This document shows positions 35,448 to 44,707 of a stretch of DNA of 64,000 nt, one piece after another. The notes under the pieces were generated by a model that was not told where the DNA came from, made no database searches, and saw only the letters and a program-made list of their open reading frames with translations. The translations under genes and the position numbers were made by a program. Each line of letters starts with the position of its first letter. Positions within the stretch are counted from its first letter, which is position 1. The stretch is taken from assembly GCA_024364735.1 (NCBI GenBank), contig JAGFNQ010000953.1:195065-259064 (forward strand). The letters run 5' to 3'. This DNA comes from Boesenbergia rotunda. Lineage: Eukaryota; Streptophyta; Magnoliopsida; Zingiberales; Zingiberaceae.

Positions 35448-37520
35448 TGTTGATGCAGTCTGGCCCTGATTGTTGTTTTGGTGTTGACAACGATTTTAGT
35501 TTAGGAGGATGATTATGTTATGGAAAATCCTAACCTGGGAGGTTAGGTGTGAAAAATCCTAGCTTGGAGGGCTAGGTGTTGGAAAATCCTAACCTGGAGG
35601 TTAGGTGTAGAAAATCCTAGCTTGGAGGGCTAGGTGTTGGAAAAGTCCTAATTCGGAAGGGTTGGGTGAAAAGTCCTAGCTTGGAGGGCTAGGTGAAAAG
35701 TCCTAACCTGGAGGGTTAGGTGCAAATTCCCATCCTGGAGAATTAGGTGAAAAAGTCCTGGCTTGGAGGGTCAGGTGCCTAGCTTGGAGGGCTAGGTTGG
35801 ATGATGTTCTAACTCGGAAGAGTTGGGTGAAAAGTCCTAGCTTGGAGGGCTAGGTGAAAAGTCCTAGCTTGGAGGGCTAGGTGAAAAGTCCTAACTTGGA
35901 GGGTTAGGTGCAAATTCCCAACTTGGAGAGTTAGATGGAAAAATCCTTAGCTTGGAGGGCTAAGGTGGATGAATTCCTAGCTTGGAGGGCTAGGATTGAG
36001 TCACTGGATCGGTTTGGTGACCGATCAGGGACATTGGCACGCTGCTCCTTAGTGGATCGGTCCGGTGACCGATCTAGCTAAGTCTGATCGGACTGGAGAC
36101 CGATCAGGGAGCGCACAGTGAGATTGGAAATCTACTGTGTGGCTCCTGATCGGACCGGTGACCGATCAGGGAGCAGGCTGCTTCCTTGCTGTCTTGCTCC
36201 TGATCGGTCTGGTGACCGATCAGGGAGCAAACGGTGAGTGAGTTCCCTTGCTGATTAGAGTCTTGGATCGGTCCGGGGACCGATCAGGGATCTTGGGATT
36301 TGATTAAAAAACAACTGTTCATCTGCCCTGATCAGTCTGAGTGACCGATCAGGATCCAATCTGATCGGTCTGGTGACCGATCAGGATTCACCCTGATCGG
36401 TCTGGTGATCGATCAGGCGTGTATAGCTGCAAGAGCTGGGAATCCCAGCAAAGCAGTGGATCGGTCTGGTGACCGATCCACACACCCTGGATCGGTCTGG
36501 TGACCGATCACTTTAATTCAAATTCACTGTCAGACACGGTCAGAATGTCTGATTGTATCGGATTTGCTGATGATATATGATATGCTGCATGATCTTCTGC
36601 TCTAATGCTCTGATTGAGTTTCAGGTGATAGGGGAGGAATCAAACACTCAAGGAGAAGTCAAAGCGCACTTTCCTTGGAGCAGGTTTGTCCCTTTTCCCA
36701 TCTCAGGTTGCAACGGTGAGCTGCGGACTGGAGCTAAGACTGGAGCTCGACTGAGGAGCTCAGTGAGTCCAGAGATAGCTCAGTAGAGGTTGGCGTTGGC
36801 AGATGAGTAGCTGGGAGCTACAGAGATGCTGTCACCCGTTGCTTGGCGGAGAAACAAAAAGGAACGCGAGAGTTGAGTTCAGCACGACTTACAGTTGATA
36901 CTTGTTGAAGTTCTTCGTGTTCTTGCGTTCTGCTGCTACAAGCTTGCTGTTCTTGAGTTCTTCAACCATTCTAAGCAAGCTATTGAGGAGAAATCATCAT
37001 ACTTGAGCGCTTGAAGGAGAAAATAAGAAGCTTGGAGTCCGACAGTGGGAAGACACGAAGCAGACAGGGGTCTGCGTGAGATCGCCACTGGGTGGAGCTC
37101 GGGAAGCTTGCTGTGTTTAATCCTTGCTAAGTGTTTGAGTAAGATCTTTCTTGTTGTTGTTTCATTGTGCTCATTATATATCATTGTTTGAAACACACTG
37201 TGGAGAGGTTTCTCCACCGAGAAGGAGGTTGCTTCATATCCGGTGTTAACCGGGGCTTGATCTACCGACGATCAAGGGATCGCCCACCTCAAGGGCATGC
37301 CAAGGAGTAGGGGCAAGTTATCCCCGAACCTTGTAAACCCTCCTTGTTAGCGATCTTGCTAGTTGTGTGTGTTTTGCTCTCATTTGTTTTTCTGCATACT
37401 CTGTTTTCCATTCTTTCCGCTGTGCTACTGATAATTGAGTTGCAGAAATCGTGATAAGTTTCCAAAGGGGAAGTGATTGTCTATATTCACCCCCCCTCTA
37501 TAGCCATCTCGTTCCCAACA
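35448..37520 (+). repeat. 5' LTR of element D
   Basis: TGTTGATGCAGTC to CGTTCCCAACA. It contains two arrays: CCTAGC/GCTAGG-type hairpins at about 35540-35995 and GATCGGTC/GACCGATC hairpins at about 36003-36510. A transcribed-looking GC-balanced part follows. No convincing TATA box was found, although GATGATATATGATA near 36570 is a candidate. Confidence 0.93.
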
Positions 37521-37522
37521 AG

Positions 37523-37534
37523 TGGTATCAGAGC
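37523..37534 (+). other. Primer-binding site of element D
   Basis: TGGTATCAGAGC, two bases after the LTR end. Confidence 0.92.
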
Positions 37535-37578
37535 AAGGGGCTCTATACACGGATTAACAACCGAGAGTCTTCAACAAG

Positions 37579-38946
37579 ATGGCTTTGAGAGAAGGCTTCT
37601 CCACCACCCGCCCTCCATTCTTTGATGGCGCCAACTTCCAATATTGGAGATCAAAGATGGAATACTATTTGAAGATGGACATCCATACATGGTTTGCGGT
37701 GAAGGAAGGATTCATCCCTCCTAAGGATGATGAAGGCAAGGAACTCGAATCTTCCCGGTGGACTGCCGAACAAACAAGGAAAAGTGAAGCCGACGCTAAG
37801 GCGGTTGTCACTCTACAATGCGGCATGAACAAAGACCAACTCATCAAGGTTGGTCCCTTCACGAGTGCAAAAGATTTGTGGAACAAACTCATAGAGCTCC
37901 ATGAAGGCACCCAGGACTCGAGGATTGCAAAGAGGGACTTGTTCCTCAATCAACTTCAAAACCTCTCCATGAAGGAGAATGAGTCGGTAAGTGAACTTCA
38001 TAGCCGGTTCAAGGAAGTTCTTAATGGACTTCATTCAATTGATGAAAAGGTCGAGAATCGCGACCTTGTGAGGTATGTCTTGAAAGCATTTCCAAGGAAT
38101 GCTTTGTGGTCTTCCATGGTGGATGCCTACAAAGTATCCAAGGATTTATCTATTGTAAAGTTAGATGATTTATTTTGTGAGATGGAATTGCATGAAATGG
38201 CTAACAAAGGCCCCAAGGAAAAGGGGATTGCCTTAGTTGCAGGGGACTGGATCAATAAGAAGAAGAAGGAGAAGAAAAAGGAGAAGGATCTTTCATCATC
38301 TTCATCCTCCTCCGAATCCGAGTCAACCTCGGAGGAAGATGGCAGTGGCTCCTCTTCATCCGAAATGGCGAACTTCGTGCGAAGAATGATGCGAAGAGAT
38401 CGACTGTTCAAAAGGAGAGGTAACACTAGTGAATTCAAGCTTGATAAGAATAATGCATCTTGCTTTGAGTATGGTAGGAAAGGGCATTTTAAGAATGAAT
38501 GTCCGAAGCTTAAGAAGGAGGAGAAACCTAGGAGAAAAGAAGAGAAATCCAAGAAGAAGAAGAAAGCCTTGAAGGCTTCTTGGGATGAGTCATCGTCTAG
38601 TTCATCCGATGATGAGAAGGAGGAGAAGAGCACAAGGCAAGTGGCTCTCATGGCTTTTGGAGAGGAGAGCAGTGAAGAAACTTCAAGCTCCTCAAACGCG
38701 GCTTCGTCATCTTCGGATGATGAAGAGGTAACCTCTCCCGAGCTTGAAAAATGTTATAGAGCAATTGCATGTTTAACTAGTATGCTTAAGAAGTCCAAAA
38801 ACAAAGTTAAAGCATTGCAATTAGAGATTGATCAATTGAAAGCTTCTAGGGATGATAACATTGATGACTTGCATGTTGAATTACTAGAAGATGAAATTAA
38901 ATCTTTGAAACATGAGATTGTAACACTGAAATCCTCTAAGGTTTAG
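37579..38946 (+). CDS. gag: gag of element D, 455 codons, with altered zinc knuckle
   Basis: It starts MALREGFSTTRPPFFDGANF. Residues about 10-190 are the gag capsid-type region (UBN2-like) with SRIAKRDLFLNQLQ and LVRYVLKAFPRNALW. Next come Lys-rich and Ser/Glu-rich linkers, a zinc knuckle and a C-terminal coiled coil. The knuckle reads CFEYGRKGHFKNEC: the second Cys is Tyr (codon TAT at 38470-38472), whereas elements C and E keep Cys, so metal binding should be impaired. The frame ends at TAG 38944-38946, within the coiled coil. C continues past this point, so it is probably a premature stop. Confidence 0.88.
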   Translation: MALREGFSTTRPPFFDGANFQYWRSKMEYYLKMDIHTWFAVKEGFIPPKDDEGKELESSRWTAEQTRKSEADAKAVVTLQCGMNKDQLIKVGPFTSAKDLWNKLIELHEGTQDSRIAKRDLFLNQLQNLSMKENESVSELHSRFKEVLNGLHSIDEKVENRDLVRYVLKAFPRNALWSSMVDAYKVSKDLSIVKLDDLFCEMELHEMANKGPKEKGIALVAGDWINKKKKEKKKEKDLSSSSSSSESESTSEEDGSGSSSSEMANFVRRMMRRDRLFKRRGNTSEFKLDKNNASCFEYGRKGHFKNECPKLKKEEKPRRKEEKSKKKKKALKASWDESSSSSSDDEKEEKSTRQVALMAFGEESSEETSSSSNAASSSSDDEEVTSPELEKCYRAIACLTSMLKKSKNKVKALQLEIDQLKASRDDNIDDLHVELLEDEIKSLKHEIVTLKSSKV

Positions 38947-39531
38947 GAAATCAGTGATTTGCATGAAAATGAGTTAGTGGAGGAAAACCAATCATTGAAG
39001 AGTGAAGTATATTCTTGGGAAATTCTCAAATAGCTCTAAGACCTTAGATATGATTTTGAATGCCCAAAGAGCGGTCTACAATAGGGCCGGTATTGGTTAC
39101 CGCCCTAAGGAACCCTCTTTTGTATCTCTCATGTCTAGGACTGACATGAGACAATCTAGGACACCCAAAATCCAAAAGAAAGTTGTCAAGGCATGGGTGC
39201 CGAAGTCATGTTTAGTTGATGCATTAGGTCCCAAGGTTTGGGTACCTAAGACTTCCATTTTTCGAATTGTGTAGGTTATGATTGAGGGGGAGCATCTATC
39301 AACTTGGTTTGTTGATAGTGGATCCTCCAAACACATGACCGGGGATAGATCATTGTTTACCACATTTCACAAGAAGAGTAGAGGTAATGTATCATTTGGT
39401 AACAATGGTAGTCTTAGGGTCATAGGAATAGGAGACATTCAAATATCCGAATGTCTTAGAATCTCAAATGTCCTTCTAGTCAAGGGGATGAAGTTTAATC
39501 TCCTAAGTGTCAGTCAATTGTGTGACACGGG
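38947..39531 (+). pseudogene. pol: gag C-terminal tail and protease start of element D, interrupted by hAT
   Basis: After the gag stop the coiled-coil tail continues for about 60 bases. A frame change near 39005-39010 leads to a second frame with NAQRAVYNRAGIGYRP, a conserved SIRE-like gag-pol linker. The aspartic protease follows: WFVDSGSSKHMTGD near 39303-39344, with the DSGS active-site triplet, and NLLSVSQLCDTG. A TAG at 39272-39274 separates linker and protease in the same frame. At 39524-39531 the frame meets the hAT target site GACACGGG and is cut. It resumes at 40686. Confidence 0.85.
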
Positions 39532-40150
39532 TAGGGATGGAAACAGGCCAGGCCAGGCCAGGCTTTCACCTTAACAGGCCAGGCCTGTATAATAGCAAAC
39601 AGGCCTGAGCCTGGCCTGTGGCCTGTTACAGGCTTTATTCTAGGCCTGAGCCTGGCCTGTTCAATAGCCTGGCCTGGCCTGTGGCCTGTTTACAAAACTT
39701 GTAATTTAATTCGATTATCCAAAATATTTCTAATATATAAAATATAACAATTCAATTCGAATATTCGATTATCCAAAATACTAATTTAACAAATTAGTTA
39801 AAAATACCATAAATATATATGTTCCTTCCAAAGTAAATATATAAAATATGTATGATATAACAAAAATAGATTTGTGGTGTGTTGGCTAGTAGGGTGTAGA
39901 TAAGAGTTTGCTAGAGGTCTAAGGATCAAAACTCTGTTTTGATAATTTGTATGATGTAATTTTAACAGGCCCAGGCCGGTCTGTCAGGCCTCATAGGCTT
40001 TATATTGAGCCTGGGCCTGGCCTGATAAGAAAAATAGGCTTTTAAAAGGGCCTGATTGTTATTTTATTTTTAACAGGCCCAGGCCAGGCCAGGCAAATGC
40101 AGGCCAGGCCACATGCCCCTGACAGGCCGTCTGGCCTATTTCCATCCCTA
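39532..40150. mobile_element. hAT-superfamily non-autonomous transposon, 619 bp
   Basis: Terminal inverted repeats TAGGGATGGAAACAGGCCAG and (reverse complement of the right end) TAGGGATGGAAATAGGCCAG differ at one of 20 bases. A perfect 8-bp target duplication GACACGGG lies at 39524-39531 and 40151-40158. The ends are dense in AGGCCAGGCC / GGCCTGGCC words on both strands and the middle is AT-rich. No transposase is encoded. An 8-bp duplication is the hallmark of hAT elements. Confidence 0.95.
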
Positions 40151-40967
40151 GACACGGGTTACACAATTGACTTCCAACCAAGTCAATGTCTAGTTAGACA
40201 AAATGACACTTTGGACACGGTACTAGTAGGAGCAAGAGTAGACAATATTTATCAAGTTTCTTTTAAAAGTGCTACTAATGCTCTTGCTAAGTGTTTCATG
40301 TCAAAACAAGAAGAGTCCACACTTTGGCACCGGAGGCTAGCACATGTGAACATGAAGAACATCCGGAAGTTGGCCAACAAGGGACTAGTGCGAGGCTTAC
40401 CAAGCATCAAGTATGAAAAAGATAAATTATATGATAAGAGTTTGCTAGAGGTCTAAGGATCAAAACTCTGTTTTGATAATTTGTATGGTGTAATTTTAAC
40501 AGGCCCAGGCCGGTCTGTCAGGCCTCATAGGCTTTATATTGAGCCTGGGCCTGGCCTGATAAGAAAAATAGGCTTTTAAAAGGGCCTGATTGTTATTTTA
40601 TTTTTAACAGGCCCAGGCCAGGCCAGGCCAAATGCAGGCCAGGCCACATGCCCCTGACAGGCCGTCTGGCCTATTTCCATCCCTAGACACGGGTTACACA
40701 ATTGACTTCCAACCAAGTCAATGTCTAGTTAGACAAAATGACACTTTGGACACGGTACTAGTAGGAGCAAGAGTAGACAATATTTATCAAGTTTCTTTTA
40801 AAAGTGCTACTAATGCTCTTGCTAAGTGTTTCATGTCAAAACAAGAAGAGTCCACACTTTGGCACCGGAGGCTAGCACATGTGAACATGAAGAACATCCG
40901 GAAGTTGGCCAACAAGGGACTAGTGCGAGGCTTACCAAGCATCAAGTATGAAAAAGATAAATTATGT
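39899..40967 (+). repeat. Tandem duplication of about 534 bp covering hAT right end and adjacent pol
   Basis: Copy 1 is 39899-40432 and copy 2 is 40433-40967, nearly identical (one extra base in the second GGCCAGGCC run). Each holds the right part of the hAT, the TSD, and about 275 bp of element D pol through the GAG-pre-integrase segment. The duplication arose after the hAT insertion, and it leaves a second hAT right end at 40685. Confidence 0.95.
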
Positions 40968-43565
40968 GATGCGTGTCAAATGGGTAAGCAAACAAAATCT
41001 GCACATAAAGGTAAAAGCACTGTAAGTACTTCCAATGCTTTAGATTTACTTCACATGGATCTATTTGATTGTAGTACCATCATATCATTGAATGGAAGTA
41101 GATATTGCTTTGTTATCATTGATGATTTTACTAGATATACTTGGAATTACTTTTTAAAACATAAGGATCAAACCTTAGATATTTTCATTTCTTTTTGTAG
41201 AAGGGTTGAAAATGAGAAATCATCAACAATTAAGACAATAAGAAGTGACCATGGAGGTGAATTTCAAAACCAAAGGTTTCTAGAATTTTGTCGAGATAAG
41301 GGTTATAGACATGAGTTCTCTACTCCTAGAACACCACAACAAAATGGTGTTGTAGAGAGGAAGAACCGTGCACTTCAAGAAGCTGCACGAAGCATGCTTA
41401 ATGAATACTCACTCCCGAGTTACTTATGGGCTGAAGCTGTAAATACAGCTTGCTATGTGCAAAATCGAGTTCTCATCCATAGGTTTTTAGAAAAGACTCT
41501 CCATGAACTCTGGTTTGGAAAACCACCTACGGTTAAACACCTTAGGGTGTTTGGGTGTAAGGTGTTCATCCTAAACACCAAGGATCATCTTGGAAAGTTC
41601 ACGGCAAAAGCTGATGAAGGGATACTAGTCGGGTACTCCCTCGTTAGTAAAGCCTACCGAGTCTACAACAAGAGAACTAGACTAGTTGAAGAGTCTTCTG
41701 ATGTGGTGTTTGAGGAATTTCCAAAATCAATTGACCAATCAGATAATGTAGAAGGAGTTCAAATCGAACTAAGGAGACTTAGTTTGAATGAAAATCCGAG
41801 TATTGTTGATGGTGATGAGTCTGATGACGGTGAGCCTAGACAACTCATTGATCAGCCGGACCCTGAGACTGAATTCGTGTCTAGTGAACCTATCCAAGAA
41901 GCACCACCAACACCAAGGCAAACGAGACTAGCCTCTAGTCATCCCCAAGACCAAATTGTTGGAGACATCCATCAAGGGGTTAGGACTAGATCATTCTTCA
42001 GGAATGAGGCTAATGAAGTTGCTCTAATTTCCGATATTGAACCTAGAAAAGTTGATGAAGCATTAAATGATCCCGATTGGATTATTGCAATGCAAGATGA
42101 ACTAGGTCAATTTGAGAGGAGTCAGGTTTGGGACTTAGTCCCTAGGCCTAAGAAGACCACCATTATTGGAACCAAATGGGTCTTCAAAAACAAATTAAAC
42201 CACAAGGGAGAAATCATTAGAAACAAGGCACGCTTGGTAGCCAAGGGCTACAGTCAAGTTGAAGGTCTTGATTATGATGAGACTTATGCTCCTGTGGCAC
42301 GATTAGAGTCCATCCGATTGATGCTTGCATTTATAGCACATCGAGGCTTCAAACTATTTCAAATGGACGTCAAATCGGATTTCCTAAATGGTTTGATTAG
42401 GGAAGAAGTCTATGTCGAACAACCTCCAGGGTTTGAGAGTACCGAATATCCAAACCACGTGTACAAGCTCAAGAAGGCACTCTATGGCCTTAAACAAGCA
42501 CCCCGGGCTTGGTATGAGCGGTTGTCGACATTCTTGATTGAAAAGGACTTCATTAGAGGTCAAATAGACCCTACACTATTTCTACGAAGAGATGGTGACA
42601 ATATATTTGTAGCACAAGTATATGTCGATGACATAATTTGTGGCTCAAACAACAAGGGCTATTTACGTGAATTTATCGGACACATGGAGAGTGAGTTTGA
42701 AATGAGTTTAGTGGGAGAGTTGACTTTCTTCCTCGGACTTGAAATCAAGCAAACTCGCGATGGTATCCATGTGCACCAATCAAAGTATACACATGAAATG
42801 CTTCGAAAATTCAATATGAGTGATTCAAAAGAGGTAACCACTCCCATGGCCACAAACACAAGATTAGATAATGATGAGAGTGGTAAACCCGTTGATCTAA
42901 CTCAGTATCGAAGCATGATAGGTAGTTTGTTATACCTTACAGCTAGTCGACCAGATATACTATTTGCTGTAGGTATGTGCGCTAGGTATCAAGTCTGTGC
43001 CAAGGAATCTCACCTAATTACTGTTAAGCGAATTTTGAGATATCTCAAGGGTACAATTGGTGTTGGTCTTTGGTATCCCCGTACCGAATCTTTTGATTTG
43101 ATGGGCTATACGAATTCTGACTACGCTGGATGTAAGTTGGACCGGAAAAGCAATAGTGGGGGCTGCCAATTCCTAGGATCGTCTTTAGTAAGCTGGTCGA
43201 GTCGGAAGCAACATTGTGTTGCTCTTTCCACTACCGAGGCAGAATATATCGCCATGGGAGAGTGTATATCACAATTGTTGTGGATGATCCACACCTTAGA
43301 GGACTATGGATTGGGTTATCAGGGTGTGCAAGTGTTATGTGATAACATTAGCACGATTAACTTAACCAAGAATCCGGTCCATCATTCTAGGACAAAATAT
43401 ATTGAGGTAAGACACCACTTCATTAGGGATCATATAGCTAGGGGGAACATCATACTCTCACATGTAGAGTCAAAGTCAAACCTAGCTGACATTTTCACTA
43501 AACCACTTCCCGAGAGTGAATTTAGTTTCCTAAGACGGGAATTGGGAATGTGTCGCACTTCATGA
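40686..43565 (+). CDS. pol: pol of element D: integrase, reverse transcriptase and RNase H, open
   Basis: The open frame formally begins at 40632, but its first 18 codons are hAT sequence. Element coding resumes at 40686 (DTGYTIDF). Order: GAG-pre-integrase (LWHRRLAHVN), then the integrase core with D at 41058, D at 41247 and E at 41355, giving D-D35-E. RT follows with KARLVAKGYSQ, FQMDVKSDFLNG, YGLKQAPRAWYERL and YVDD at 42621-42632. RNase H has STTEAEYIAM and LCDNISTI, and the tail is NLADIFTKPL. The frame is open over about 960 codons, showing recent activity. An Asp in VKSDFLNG, where copia RTs usually have Ala, could harm RT. It is cut from its protease by the hAT and the duplication. 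Confidence 0.93.
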   Translation, partial: DTGYTIDFQPSQCLVRQNDTLDTVLVGARVDNIYQVSFKSATNALAKCFMSKQEESTLWHRRLAHVNMKNIRKLANKGLVRGLPSIKYEKDKLCDACQMGKQTKSAHKGKSTVSTSNALDLLHMDLFDCSTIISLNGSRYCFVIIDDFTRYTWNYFLKHKDQTLDIFISFCRRVENEKSSTIKTIRSDHGGEFQNQRFLEFCRDKGYRHEFSTPRTPQQNGVVERKNRALQEAARSMLNEYSLPSYLWAEAVNTACYVQNRVLIHRFLEKTLHELWFGKPPTVKHLRVFGCKVFILNTKDHLGKFTAKADEGILVGYSLVSKAYRVYNKRTRLVEESSDVVFEEFPKSIDQSDNVEGVQIELRRLSLNENPSIVDGDESDDGEPRQLIDQPDPETEFVSSEPIQEAPPTPRQTRLASSHPQDQIVGDIHQGVRTRSFFRNEANEVALISDIEPRKVDEALNDPDWIIAMQDELGQFERSQVWDLVPRPKKTTIIGTKWVFKNKLNHKGEIIRNKARLVAKGYSQVEGLDYDETYAPVARLESIRLMLAFIAHRGFKLFQMDVKSDFLNGLIREEVYVEQPPGFESTEYPNHVYKLKKALYGLKQAPRAWYERLSTFLIEKDFIRGQIDPTLFLRRDGDNIFVAQVYVDDIICGSNNKGYLREFIGHMESEFEMSLVGELTFFLGLEIKQTRDGIHVHQSKYTHEMLRKFNMSDSKEVTTPMATNTRLDNDESGKPVDLTQYRSMIGSLLYLTASRPDILFAVGMCARYQVCAKESHLITVKRILRYLKGTIGVGLWYPRTESFDLMGYTNSDYAGCKLDRKSNSGGCQFLGSSLVSWSSRKQHCVALSTTEAEYIAMGECISQLLWMIHTLEDYGLGYQGVQVLCDNISTINLTKNPVHHSRTKYIEVRHHFIRDHIARGNIILSHVESKSNLADIFTKPLPESEFSFLRRELGMCRTS

Positions 43566-44095
43566 TGTTCAAATTATGGTCAAAACCCTTCATGATTATT
43601 TCAAATTGTTAGGGAACAATTGGGTAACTTTGGGAACATCTCACACAAACTATAAGGGTTACCAAAATGTTTTTGACTGCTAGATATGGGGTGAGATGTT
43701 AGGTTCAACTCAATTTCTCAAAATGTCACTGCATCAATTGAGAAATTAAGTTGACGAGATAATAATCACGGTGGTGACCAAGTATGGGGAAAACCATTGC
43801 ATAACATATGTGTATATGGCTCCATGATCATACTTGGACATTCCAATCAAGGCAACTTGATTGGAAACTTGAAGTTGGAGTAGAAACTTGGTTGAATTTG
43901 CTTGATTGATTATTGCTTGAGTTTGATTCCATTTAGATGGATCAAAGTGTTTGTTGAACATATAGGGATTCTAGACTCTTGTTTAAGGATCAATTTTAGT
44001 CTTGTGGACCTGTCCAAGTTAGACAAAATCCATCAAAGATCGTTTGGAAATTTCAGAAATTCTGAAACTGAACATTTCAGGTCATATCAGGAACC
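43566..44095 (+). other. Spacer between pol and the third ORF of element D
   Basis: AT-rich with no ORF of note. The AGATATGGGGTGAGATGTTA phrase near 43682 resembles a degenerate purine tract. Confidence 0.5.
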
Positions 44096-44460
44096 CTGAT
44101 CGGTCACCGGACCGATCAGGCATAGGACTGATCGGTCCCTAGACCGATCTGACTCCTTCCTGTGTCGAATCTCCCGAAATTTGACTAAGTGTCTGAGCTA
44201 GCCTGGATCGGTCTCCAGACCGATCTGGCACCCTGTGGGGATCAGTCCACAGACCGATCAGGGAGCTCAGAATTTTCTCTCTGGGACCTACTGATCGAAT
44301 CCTGATCGGTCACCCGATCGATCAGGATCACATCTGATCGGTCATCCGACCGATCAGGGCCATTCCAGTCCGATCAGGATGTATCCTGATCGGTCCGGAC
44401 GTGATCTGATCGAACGGTGATCCGATCAACCGCATTAAATTTTGGTTGGTGGACCGATCC
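44096..44460 (+). repeat. Internal hairpin array, reverse orientation relative to the LTR array
   Basis: CCTGATCGGTCACCGGACCGATCAGG-like units and shorter relatives recur about nine times. The loop words ACCG and TCCAG are the reverse complement of the LTR loop TGGT/CCGGT. It lies just upstream of the putative third-ORF leader. Confidence 0.8.
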
Positions 44461-44707
44461 ACCAACCGATTAACTCTCCAAACCTTCGATTTCCCGAACC
44501 CTAGCGCCGAAACCACCCCGTCTGTGCAACCTTGTGTGAGTGAGAGAGTTCCTGCGTCTCCCTTCCTCACGCGCGTACGAGGCAGAGATTCCTACTGGTA
44601 TTTTTCGGCAAGACCTCCTCTTCCTCTCTGCGTCCGAGAGTTCTCAGTGAGCAAGCCTCTCTCAATCGTGAGGAGTCAACTTCTTCCTCCCTCGCTCAAA
44701 CGCTTCA

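Noticed and set aside
40097..40456. ORF starting MQARPHAPDRPSG as a separate gene
   Set aside because: It is the first copy of the tandem duplication: hAT end joined to a piece of pol.
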